Below, one piece after another: positions 28,319 to 35,249 of a stretch of DNA of 64,000 nucleotides. The first letter of the stretch is position 1. Each line of letters begins with the position of its first letter. The translations under genes were made by a program, and so were the position numbers. The stretch lies in contig NZ_NOIU01000002.1 of NCBI RefSeq assembly GCF_004136635.1, positions 186,001 through 250,000 on the forward strand. The letters run 5' to 3'. The notes beneath the pieces were generated by a model that made no database searches, was not told the DNA's origin, and saw nothing but the letters and a program-made list of their open reading frames with translations. Source of the stretch: Rothia halotolerans. Its GTDB lineage: Bacteria; Actinomycetota; Actinomycetes; Actinomycetales; Micrococcaceae.

Positions 28319-28780
28319 CTAGTCCCGGTCGGAGTCCTCCGGCGCGCCGGGGGCGTCCGGGCGGAACTCCAGGGAGACGGAGTTCATGCAGTAGCGCAGG
28401 TCGGTCGGGGTGCCGAAGCCCTCGCCCTCGAAGACGTGGCCCAGGTGGGAGCGGCACGCGGCGCACCGGACCTCGACGCGCTCCATGCCGAGCGTGGCGT
28501 CGCGGATGTAGACCACGCGGTCCTCGGCCAGCGGGGCGAAGAAGGAGGGCCAGCCGCAGCGGGCGTCGAACTTCGTGTCCGCGCTGAACAGCTCGGCGCC
28601 GCAGGCCCGGCAGTAGTAGGTGCCGGGGGAGTACTCGTCCCAGTACTCCCCGCTGAAGGGCCGCTCGGTGCCTGCCTCGCGCAGCACGGCGAACTGCTCC
28701 GGCGAGAGGATCTCCCGCCACTGCGCCTCGGTCCGCCCGAGCGCGGCCCGGTTCTCGAAGGGGTTCCCGTTCTCAGTCAT
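28319..28780 (-). CDS. msrB: Peptide-methionine (R)-S-oxide reductase
   Basis: 153 residues. MsrB reduces the R-epimer of methionine sulfoxide in oxidised proteins. It contains the structural zinc site formed by two CxxC pairs (Cys57/Cys60 and Cys106/Cys109), the RCGWPSFF motif (Cys75 is the likely resolving cysteine) and the catalytic cysteine in LRYCMNS (Cys131); most family members have Ile instead of Met in this motif. The start ATG overlaps the end of the upstream unknown gene by eight bases, so both are translated from one mRNA. Confidence 0.96.
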   Translation of the reverse strand: MTENGNPFENRAALGRTEAQWREILSPEQFAVLREAGTERPFSGEYWDEYSPGTYYCRACGAELFSADTKFDARCGWPSFFAPLAEDRVVYIRDATLGMERVEVRCAACRSHLGHVFEGEGFGTPTDLRYCMNSVSLEFRPDAPGAPEDSDRD

Positions 28781-29264
28781 CGACGTACCCCGTCCCCCAG
28801 TAGAGGTGCAGCACGGGCACCCCCAGGGTCTTCTCGGCTCGGTTCGACCAGTGGATGTTGAAGGTGTCCTCGATCGGATGGGGATCGGTGATGATCAGCA
28901 CCTGCTCGGCGCCGTCGGCGACCTCCTCCCGCATCGCGGCGAGGGGATCCCCCACGGCGGTGCGTCCCCGCACCGTGTACCCCCGGGCGCGGAGCTCCTC
29001 CACGGAGGCGTCCAGGATCCCCCGGGCCTCGGACTCCAGCGTCTGCGGGCCCTTCTCGGAGGAGGTGACGACGTCGACCGCCTCCTTGAAGTCCAGCAGC
29101 GTCAGCTGGTCCAGGAACTCCAGCCACAGGTTCTTCTTCAGCTCCGCGGGGACCATCAGGCGGATCTCGGTCGGCTCGTCGTCCTGGCGCGGTGCGAAGG
29201 CGTCGATGTTCTCGATGTCGGTCGGGCCCAGGATGGCCTCGGTCACCACAAGTACTGTGCTCAT
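28773..29264 (-). CDS. Conserved protein of unknown function, possible Usp/Rossmann-like fold, coupled to msrB
   Basis: 163 residues. The pattern is alternating beta-strands and helices: an N-terminal strand (MSTVLVVTEAI), an amphipathic helix (AELKKNLWLEFLDQLTLL), and a C-terminal strand-loop (EQVLIITDPHPIEDTF) ending in VPVLHLYWGTGYVDD. This resembles universal-stress-like alpha/beta proteins but no ATP-binding G-2x-G-9x-G motif is present, so the assignment is tentative. A minus-strand -10-like TAGGGT lies six bases before the ATG, suggesting a leaderless mRNA. Overlap with msrB hints at an oxidative-stress link, which is inference. Confidence 0.75.
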   Translation of the reverse strand: MSTVLVVTEAILGPTDIENIDAFAPRQDDEPTEIRLMVPAELKKNLWLEFLDQLTLLDFKEAVDVVTSSEKGPQTLESEARGILDASVEELRARGYTVRGRTAVGDPLAAMREEVADGAEQVLIITDPHPIEDTFNIHWSNRAEKTLGVPVLHLYWGTGYVDD

Positions 29265-29462
29265 GCCCTCACCCTACCGGCCGGGGCCGGCCCCTCGGCG
29301 CGTCGCGCGCGCGGCGTTCGCCGCCGGCCGCACGCAAGGGGGGAGGATGGGTCCTGAGGGAGCGCGCCGTCCCGTCAGAGGGCCGGGGCCTTGCGCGGGC
29401 CGGGCGGCTCGCGGGGCCGCCCGCTCCCGCCGGATCGCCGCCGGAGGAAGGACGAGGAGAAG

Positions 29463-30707
29463 ATGAGCGAGCAGACCATCCTCAGCCCCTGGCGCTCGGG
29501 CCTGCGCACCGGGCTGATCGCGGGCGCGGGGATCGCCGGGATCGGCGTCGGCGTGGTGGCCTCCCTGGCGGGGTACTACGCCCGGTTCGTGGTGACCCCG
29601 CCCAAGCTCGGGGCCAAGGAGGACGTGCCGGTGCTCGGCGTCGGCTTCGACACGGCCGCCCCCGAGGAGGGCCGGACGCCGACCTCGATCACCCTGCCCG
29701 CTACGCCCTACACGCTGGACCCCGGCCGCTATCTGCTGACCTTCGACGCCGGCCGCGGCAGCGCCGAGGTGGGCGAGCTCCTGGCCTACTCGCCCCGCCA
29801 GTGCACCGTGACCCGCGCGGTGCAGCGGGTGCACGGCGGGGACCTCGCCTCCGCCGTGCGCGGGAGGTGGTCGGGCTCGGTCCTCCTCGACCCGGGCCAC
29901 GCGGGGTACCGCTACGCCGACGTCACGCTCGAGCTGCCGGTGGGCCGTGCCCCGGCCTGGACGGTGCCGGCGCCCGAGGGCTCCGACTGCGCCACCTGGG
30001 CCGTGATGGTCCACGGCCGCGGCGCCTCCCGCCGGGAGACCCTGCGGGCCCTGGACGCGACGCAGCGCCTCGGCATGGCCAGCGTCCATCCCTCGTACCG
30101 CAACGACGGGGAGGCGCCGCCCTCCGAGGACGGCCGCTACGGGCTCGGCTTCACCGAGTGGGAGGACGTGGACGCCGCGATCGGCTACGCCCTGGAGCAG
30201 GGGGCGCGCGACGTCGTCCTGTTCGGCTGGTCGATGGGCGGCGCGATCGTCCTGCAGGCGGCGGACAAGTCGCGCTACGCGGACTCGATCCGGGCGCTGG
30301 TGCTGGACGGGCCCGTGGTGGACTGGTTCGAGCTCATCCGTCACCACACCGAGATGATGCGCCTGCCGCTGCGGATGGGCCAGCTGGTCGCCGACATCCT
30401 GGCGACCCCGCGCTCGAAGCTGATGACCGGGCTGGACAGCCCCATCCTGCTGACCGACCTCGACTGGCTCACCCGCAGCGCCGAGCTCACGACGCCGACG
30501 CTGATCATCCACTCCCTGCGCGACGACTTCGTCCCCGCCGCGACCTCGGCCGAGCTCGCCGCCCGCAGCCCGGTGGTGGACTACGTCCCCTTCCAGGAGG
30601 GGCAGCACACCAAGGAGTGGAATGTGGACCCGGAGCGGTGGAACCGGACGGTGACGCAGTGGCTGCCGCCGCACCTGAGCCGCGGGGACGGAGCGGGCTC
30701 GGCCTGA
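29463..30707 (+). CDS. Alpha/beta hydrolase, membrane-anchored
   Basis: 414 residues. A single N-terminal hydrophobic helix (GLIAGAGIAGIGVGVVASLAGYYA, about 17-40) anchors the protein. A beta-rich segment (about 50-170) precedes the hydrolase domain. The nucleophile elbow is FGWSMGG, the oxyanion region VMVHGRGASRRETLR, the acid lies in HSLRDDFVP and the catalytic histidine in EGQHTKEWN. This pattern is common among actinobacterial serine hydrolases; the substrate is unknown. GAGGAGAAG immediately precedes the ATG at 29463. It is divergent from the msrB-linked gene (198-base region) and followed by a repeat array. Confidence 0.88.
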   Translation: MSEQTILSPWRSGLRTGLIAGAGIAGIGVGVVASLAGYYARFVVTPPKLGAKEDVPVLGVGFDTAAPEEGRTPTSITLPATPYTLDPGRYLLTFDAGRGSAEVGELLAYSPRQCTVTRAVQRVHGGDLASAVRGRWSGSVLLDPGHAGYRYADVTLELPVGRAPAWTVPAPEGSDCATWAVMVHGRGASRRETLRALDATQRLGMASVHPSYRNDGEAPPSEDGRYGLGFTEWEDVDAAIGYALEQGARDVVLFGWSMGGAIVLQAADKSRYADSIRALVLDGPVVDWFELIRHHTEMMRLPLRMGQLVADILATPRSKLMTGLDSPILLTDLDWLTRSAELTTPTLIIHSLRDDFVPAATSAELAARSPVVDYVPFQEGQHTKEWNVDPERWNRTVTQWLPPHLSRGDGAGSA

Positions 30708-30715
30708 GGGCGCCC

Positions 30716-30834
30716 GGGCGGGGGTGTCCGGACCGCAACGGGCCCGGGCAGGGACACTCGGCCGTAACGGATGAGAGCGGGGGCGTCCGGCCTGTCAGAG
30801 GCCGAGGCGCGGGCCGTCCGCACTGCAGGCCGCC
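30716..30834. repeat. Degenerate ~30-bp tandem repeat array
   Basis: Four imperfect units start at about 30716, 30746, 30775 and 30806 with the form G(G/A)GC-GGGG-GYGTCCGG. The third unit (GAGCGGGGGCGTCCGGCC) closely matches the fourth unit of the array at 12941-13072 (GAGCGGGGGCCATCCGGCC). Both arrays directly follow a TGA stop. The rest of this 215-base gap holds only the zapE promoter candidate. Confidence 0.55.
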
Positions 30835-30858
30835 GGGTGCCGGCCGGCGTCGAGGGTC

Positions 30859-30864
30859 TAGACT
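30859..30864 (+). promoter_or_regulatory. Candidate -10 element for zapE
   Basis: TAGACT, identical to the hexamers upstream of DUF5998 and acnA, lies 58 bases before the zapE ATG. No clear -35 is visible. Confidence 0.35.
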
Positions 30865-30922
30865 CGCAGTGGGCCGCCGCGGCGCCCCGCACCCCCAGCA
30901 CCCAGCAGACTCAGTGAGGAAC

Positions 30923-31999
30923 ATGGTGTCCGATTCGCCCATCCACCTGGTAGACCGCAGCCCTCGGGTCTCGGCGGAGGAGCTCCTGGAGGGCTTCCGC
31001 CCCTCCGAGCGCTTCGGTGAGGTCTCCTTCGACACCTACATCCCGGACCCGAGCCAGCCCTCCCAGGAGGAGGCGCGGGAGGCCCTGCGCCGCTTCGCGG
31101 AGTCCATCGAGGCCCCCTCCGGCGGCGGGCTGCTCGGCAGGCTCTTCGGCAGGCGCGCGGCGAAGGACGCCAAGGCCGGCATCTACCTCGACGGCGGCTT
31201 CGGCGTCGGCAAGACCCACCTGCTCGCCTCGCTGTACCACGCGGTCTCCGGGCCCAAGGCCTTCGGGACCTTCGTGGAGTACACCAATCTCGTCGGCGCC
31301 CTCAGCTTCCGCAAGACCGTCGAGGCCCTGAGCGGCTACCGGCTGGTGTGCATCGACGAGTTCGAGCTGGACGACCCCGGGGACACCGTCCTGATGTCGC
31401 GGCTGATGCGCGAGCTCTCCGACGCCGGGGTCCGCCTCGCGGCGACCTCCAACACCCTGCCCGGATCCCTGGGCGAGGGCCGCTTCGCCGCCCAGGACTT
31501 CAAGCGGGAGATCCAGGTGCTCTCGGATCAGTTCGAGGTGCTGCGCATCGACGGTGAGGACTACCGCCACCGCGGGCTCCCCCAGGCCCCTGAGCCGCTG
31601 GCCGCCCAAGAGCTCGACGCCGCGGCCGCCTCCGCCTTCCCCGCCGACGCCGCGGTCGCCTCCGACGACTTCCCCGCCCTGATCGAGCACCTCTCCCGGG
31701 TGCACCCTAGCCGCTACCGGCAGCTCATCGAGGGGCTGCGGGGCATCGTGTGGCGCGAGGTCGAGACGATCACCGAGCAGGCCGTCGCGCTGCGCTTCGT
31801 GGTCCTCGCCGATCGCCTCTACGACAAGGACCTGCCGATCGTCTCCTCCGGCGTCCCCTTCGACCGGATCTTCACCGAGGAGATGATGGCCGGCGGCTAC
31901 CAGAAGAAGTACTACCGCGCCGTCTCCCGGCTGACGGCCCTGGCCCGCGAGGGCCTGGAGCGCGTCGAGGGGACGGAACGGGAGCCCTCAGCCCGGTGA
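30923..31999 (+). CDS. zapE: Cell division protein ZapE / AFG1-like P-loop ATPase
   Basis: 358 residues. The AFG1/LACE1 family ATPase has Walker A GGFGVGKTHL (91-100), Walker B LVCIDEFELDD (141-151), a sensor-like ATSNTLP and the C-terminal FDRIFTEEMMAGGYQKKYYRA block. In proteobacteria ZapE is a Z-ring-associated, ATP-dependent protein; in actinobacteria the role is inferred by family only. GTGAGGA lies six bases before the ATG at 30923. The stop TGA shares its last base with the ATG of the TauE gene, so the two are co-translated. Confidence 0.92.
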   Translation: MVSDSPIHLVDRSPRVSAEELLEGFRPSERFGEVSFDTYIPDPSQPSQEEAREALRRFAESIEAPSGGGLLGRLFGRRAAKDAKAGIYLDGGFGVGKTHLLASLYHAVSGPKAFGTFVEYTNLVGALSFRKTVEALSGYRLVCIDEFELDDPGDTVLMSRLMRELSDAGVRLAATSNTLPGSLGEGRFAAQDFKREIQVLSDQFEVLRIDGEDYRHRGLPQAPEPLAAQELDAAAASAFPADAAVASDDFPALIEHLSRVHPSRYRQLIEGLRGIVWREVETITEQAVALRFVVLADRLYDKDLPIVSSGVPFDRIFTEEMMAGGYQKKYYRAVSRLTALAREGLERVEGTEREPSAR

Positions 32000-32742
32000 T
32001 GCTGTGGGCCGTGCTCCCCGCCGTCATGGTCGGCGCGGTGCTGCAGAGGATCTGCGGGACCGGGGTGGGGCTGATCGTGGCCCCCACCTTCGCCGTGCTG
32101 CTCGGCGGCGGCCACGGCGTCTTCGTCACCAACATGACGACCTTCGTCTCCGGCCTGATCCTGACTCTCTCCCTCTGGCGCGAGGTCAACTGGCGGCAGT
32201 GGCTGGCCCTGTGCGCGGCGGGGATCCTGGGGACGGTCCCCGGCGCCCTCGTGGTCAGGCACACGCCCGGCCCGGTGCTGCAGGTGGTGGTGGGCGGCGT
32301 CGTGCTGGTGGCCATGGCGGCGATCCTGAGCGGTGCCGCGGGACGACGACGCAGCGGCCGCGGGGTCACGGCGCTGGCCGGTGGAGCGGGCGGGCTGCTC
32401 AACGTCACCGCCGGCGTCGCCGCGCCCGCGATGGTCGTGTACTCGCGGGTCACCCGGTGGGACCAGCGCGAGTACGCCGCCACGATGCAGCCGGTGTTCA
32501 TGACCCTCGCCGCGCTCTCACTGGGGGCGAAGCTGGTGATCGGCGGGGCCGACCCCGAGCCGGCGCCCGGGCCCTCGCTGTTCCTCGGGGTCGCGGCGGC
32601 CGTCGTCGTCGGCATCCTCGTGGGGGCCCCGCTGGCCCGGCGCGTGTCCGCGGAGAGGGCACGGACCCTGGCGCTGCTCCTGGCGGGGGCCGGGGCGGTG
32701 GTCGCGGTCGTGCGCGGCGTCGTGGGCCTGGTCGCGGGCTAG
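31999..32742 (+). CDS. TauE/SafE family sulfite/sulfonate exporter-like permease
   Basis: 247 residues, about eight hydrophobic helices arranged as two related halves, with the family's NMTTFVSGLILTLSLWREVNWRQW segment and short loops. Family members export sulfite or organosulfonates, but many actinobacterial members are uncharacterised. The start overlaps the zapE stop (TGATG); GTG at 31996 is an alternative. A strong terminator follows at 32811. Confidence 0.88.
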   Translation: MLWAVLPAVMVGAVLQRICGTGVGLIVAPTFAVLLGGGHGVFVTNMTTFVSGLILTLSLWREVNWRQWLALCAAGILGTVPGALVVRHTPGPVLQVVVGGVVLVAMAAILSGAAGRRRSGRGVTALAGGAGGLLNVTAGVAAPAMVVYSRVTRWDQREYAATMQPVFMTLAALSLGAKLVIGGADPEPAPGPSLFLGVAAAVVVGILVGAPLARRVSAERARTLALLLAGAGAVVAVVRGVVGLVAG

Positions 32743-32810
32743 GCGTCCTCGAGCCGGGAGAGGCGCGGGGCCCGAGGGCGCGTCACTCCCGCTGATCCCC
32801 TGGACAGCAC

Positions 32811-32844
32811 AAAGCCCCGGCTCCCTAGGGGGAGCCGGGGCTTT
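32811..32844. terminator. Bidirectional terminator between tauE and tRNA operon
   Basis: A perfect 15-bp stem, AAAGCCCCGGCTCCC (32811-32825) and GGGAGCCGGGGCTTT (32830-32844), with a four-base loop. The A/T-flanked stem can serve both the rightward TauE transcript and the leftward tRNA transcript. Confidence 0.85.
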
Positions 32845-32849
32845 CCTTG

Positions 32850-32921
32850 TGCGCGATACTGGGATCGAACCAGTGACCTCTTCCGTGTCAGGGAAGCGCG
32901 CTACCGCTGCGCCAATCGCGC
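32850..32921 (-). tRNA. tRNA-Val (GAC anticodon)
   Basis: 72 nt. A seven-base acceptor stem, GCGCGAT/ATCGCGC, a D-arm GGCGCAGCGGTAGCGC, an anticodon arm CTTCC-CTGACAC-GGAAG and a T-arm with GGTTCGATCC; discriminator A73. CCA is not encoded. Last gene of a three-tRNA minus-strand transcript. Confidence 0.96.
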
Positions 32922-32951
32922 TCGTCACACAAGTATACCTGTGCGCTTGCG

Positions 32952-33022
32952 AGGTGAGGACGGGATTCGAACCCGCGTACACGGCTTTGCAGGCCGCTGC
33001 CTAACCGCTCGACCACCTCACC
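32952..33022 (-). tRNA. tRNA-Cys (GCA anticodon)
   Basis: 71 nt. Acceptor stem GGTGAGG/CCTCACC, anticodon loop CTGCAAA giving GCA, T-loop GGTTCGAATCC and U73, the discriminator used by cysteinyl-tRNA synthetase. CCA is not encoded. Confidence 0.96.
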
Positions 33023-33076
33023 ATGTCCTGGTCGTGGAACTCAGGGCCATGCCTCACGGTCATGAGGCAATCTGCG

Positions 33077-33149
<73 letters not shown>

Positions 33150-33223
33150 ATGTCCAGCGTTTCCGGCCACCCGTGGATGACCTGCTCGGCGTTCCTTCCG
33201 GTCCGTCGCGCTGACAGATGAAT

Positions 33224-33251
33224 ACTCTACACACCTTCCCGGGGGATGCAA
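33224..33251 (-). promoter_or_regulatory. Promoter of the tRNA-Gly-Cys-Val operon
   Basis: Reading leftward, TTGCAT (33246-33251) and TAGAGT (33224-33229) are separated by 16 bases, giving a vegetative-type promoter about 75 bases upstream of tRNA-Gly. Confidence 0.6.
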
Positions 33252-33276
33252 AATCGGTGCCCCTCAAGGTCGAGAT

Positions 33277-33332
33277 CCCCGGAATTCCGGGGTGAAAAGG
33301 GGCTCCGCGGCTCCTGAAACCGCTGATCAGCG
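33277..33332. repeat. Two perfect palindromes between divergent tRNA units
   Basis: CCCCGGAATTCCGGGG (33277-33292, 16 bp) and CGCTGATCAGCG (33321-33332, 12 bp) lie in the intergenic region between the leftward and rightward tRNA promoters. Neither belongs to a recognised terminator; an operator or cruciform role is only a possibility. Confidence 0.5.
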
Positions 33333-33382
33333 CGAAATCGCCTCATGTGTTGTGCGTCACCGCTTTGAGGGGGTCCCTCGAA

Positions 33383-33411
33383 TTGACTCGCACGGGAGGG
33401 TCCTCTAATGT
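33383..33411 (+). promoter_or_regulatory. Promoter of tRNA-Val (CAC)
   Basis: TTGACT (33383-33388) and TAATGT (33406-33411) are separated by exactly 17 bases. Transcription would start about 33418, eight bases before the mature tRNA. This is the closest match to a sigma-70 consensus in the window. Confidence 0.8.
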
Positions 33412-33425
33412 AGTTCGAGTGCTGA

Positions 33426-33497
33426 GCGCGATTGGCGCAGTGGTAGCGCGCTTCGTTCACACCGAAGAGGTCACTGGTTCGAACCCAGTATCGCGCA
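33426..33497 (+). tRNA. tRNA-Val (CAC anticodon)
   Basis: 72 nt. Nearly identical to the tRNA-Val (GAC) at 32850-32921 but on the opposite strand; differences cluster in the anticodon arm (CTTCG-TTCACAC-CGAAG). Acceptor stem GCGCGAT/ATCGCGC, A73. Single-gene unit closed by a terminator. Confidence 0.96.
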
Positions 33498-33525
33498 CGT
33501 AACGCAGCTGTCGGACAGCTGGAAG

Positions 33526-33564
33526 AAAGGCCCCCGCCGGAAGCATCCGGACGGGGGCCTTTTT
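33526..33564 (+). terminator. Intrinsic terminator of tRNA-Val (CAC)
   Basis: AAGGCCCCCGCCGG pairs with CCGGACGGGGGCCTT (one bulged A) around a short loop, followed by a T-rich tract ending at 33564. Confidence 0.85.
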
Positions 33565-33640
33565 CGCTGGGACCCCCGGCGGCTTCAGTCAGACGGATCG
33601 AGACCGTGCGCGAGCGCGAGGAAGAACCGGGTGTGCTCCC

Positions 33641-34528
33641 ATGACCCAACCCAGGCTGGCGACCCAGACCGACCAGGGGCGCATGTACGCCCGCGCCGTC
33701 GGCGGGGAGCCCGAGGTTCCCTCCATCACCACCGTCATCGGCCAGCAGGCCCAGGACCTGGGCGGCTGGCACGGGTACATGGCGGCCAAGGCGGCTCTGG
33801 AGGACGACAGGTCCATCAGGGCGGGGCGCTCCGCCGGTCTGCGCCACGCCGTCATCCGCGACGCCGCGGGCGCTGCGGAGCGCTACCGGGACCAGGCCGC
33901 CGCACGCGGGGACCGGATCCACGAGTACTGCGAGAACGTCGCGCTGCGCGCCCTGGGGGAGGAGCACGACGTCGAGGGCACCCGCGAGACCCTCGCCCTG
34001 CACGCCGAGTCCGCCTGGGCCGACCGCTTCGACGAGTGGTGGGAGCTCTACCGCCCCGAGCCGATCGCGACCGAGCTGACCGTGTGGAACCAGACCGTGG
34101 GCTACGCCGGGACCCTGGACCTGGTGGCCCGGATCGGCGGCCGCGTCTGCCTCATCGACTACAAGACCAAGGGCACCGACCGGAAGGGCCGGGTCAAGCC
34201 TCTCGACGCGAAGGTGATCATGCAGCTGGTGGCCGGCGTCAAGGCCGAGGAGTCCCTCGTCGACGCCGAGACCGGCAGCTGGGAGCCCTGGCCCCACGCC
34301 GACGCCCCCGTCCTGCTGGGCGTCGCCCTGGGCGAGACCGAGGTGCGCGCGCAGCAGGCGAACCCGGACCTGCTGGAGGGCAACTGGTACAAGTTCTGCG
34401 CGCTGCGCAAGGTGTGGGGGCACCAGCGCGCGCTCGAGCTGCAGTGCCAGGACCCCTCGCAGCAGCCGCTCATGGCGGTCGTGCCCCCGCCGCTCTCCGT
34501 GGATCTGCCCCGCAAGAACGCCAGCTAG
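33641..34528 (+). CDS. PD-(D/E)XK nuclease-fold protein (RecB/Cas4-like)
   Basis: 295 residues, no named family recognised. The motif order is that of RecB-type nucleases: a GDRIHEYCEN helix with His94, an acidic residue in ATELTVW (Glu145), GTLDLVARIGG (Asp160) and LIDYKTK (Asp173, Lys175), followed by a helix with MQL (Gln195). There are no CxxC clusters, so it lacks the iron-sulfur module of Cas4/AddB. It could cut or bind DNA ends. It lies 22 bases upstream of def on the same strand, and a poor GTG/CTC-rich leader precedes the ATG. No other repair or CRISPR gene is near. Activity is inferred from motif conservation only. Confidence 0.78.
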   Translation: MTQPRLATQTDQGRMYARAVGGEPEVPSITTVIGQQAQDLGGWHGYMAAKAALEDDRSIRAGRSAGLRHAVIRDAAGAAERYRDQAAARGDRIHEYCENVALRALGEEHDVEGTRETLALHAESAWADRFDEWWELYRPEPIATELTVWNQTVGYAGTLDLVARIGGRVCLIDYKTKGTDRKGRVKPLDAKVIMQLVAGVKAEESLVDAETGSWEPWPHADAPVLLGVALGETEVRAQQANPDLLEGNWYKFCALRKVWGHQRALELQCQDPSQQPLMAVVPPPLSVDLPRKNAS

Positions 34529-34550
34529 CGCCGGCCAACGAAGGAACGCC

Positions 34551-35249
34551 ATGACAGTACTGCCCATCCGCACGATCGGCGACCCCGTGCTGCGGACCCC
34601 CTGCGAGCCCGTCACCGTCTTCGACGCCGAGCTCTCCCGCCTGATCGACGACATGGTGGAGACCATGTTCGACGTCGGCGGCGTCGGCCTGGCCGGGCCC
34701 CAGGTGGGGGTCTCCCTCCGCCTGTTCACCTACGGCGTCGAGGGGCCCGAGGGGGAGGTCGGCCACGTGATCAACCCGGTCCTGGAGACCGGCGAGGAGC
34801 CCCAGGAGGGCGGCGAGGGCTGCCTCTCCGTCCCGGAGCTCGCCGCGGACCTGCCGCGCCGCCAGTGGGCCCGGGTCACGGGCGTGGACCGGCAGAACCG
34901 GCCCCTGGTGATCGAGGGGGAGGGGCTGCTGGCCCGTTGCCTCCAGCACGAGACCGACCACCTGGACGGGAAGCTCTACATCGACCGCCTGGCGGGCGAG
35001 GAGCGCCGCCGGGTGCTCCGGGCGATCCGCGCGGGCGAGTACGAGGGGATCTCCGCCGGCGTGCGGCGCGAGCGCGGCGGGCGCACCGGCAGCGGCTTCG
35101 GCCCCGGCGCCTCCTTCGGCGGCTCCGCGGCCCCCGGCGGGGGATCGGCCTTCGGGAGCCCCCGGTCCGCCGGCAAGGGCTCCTCCTTCGGGTCCGCCCG
35201 GCCCGCCGGGCAGGGCTCATCCTCCGGCGCCGCGCGGGGAGGCCGCTGA
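34551..35249 (+). CDS. def: Peptide deformylase with Gly/Ser-rich C-terminal extension
   Basis: 232 residues. Removes the formyl group from nascent N-terminal methionine. The three motifs are visible: GVGLAGPQVGV (usual GxGLAAxQ, here with Gly-Pro), EGCLSVP (Cys91) and QHETDHLDG (His133, Glu134, His137), the last two binding the metal. The catalytic domain ends near residue 180; the last ~50 residues are an unusual low-complexity tail with repeats of the type GSxFGS and AGxGSS, absent from typical deformylases. The stop shares one base with the fmt ATG. Confidence 0.95.
   Translation: MTVLPIRTIGDPVLRTPCEPVTVFDAELSRLIDDMVETMFDVGGVGLAGPQVGVSLRLFTYGVEGPEGEVGHVINPVLETGEEPQEGGEGCLSVPELAADLPRRQWARVTGVDRQNRPLVIEGEGLLARCLQHETDHLDGKLYIDRLAGEERRRVLRAIRAGEYEGISAGVRRERGGRTGSGFGPGASFGGSAAPGGGSAFGSPRSAGKGSSFGSARPAGQGSSSGAARGGR

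Noticed and set aside
33641-34528. PD-(D/E)XK protein as Cas4
   Set aside because: It lacks the four iron-sulfur cysteines of Cas4 and there is no CRISPR array or cas1/cas2 in the window.
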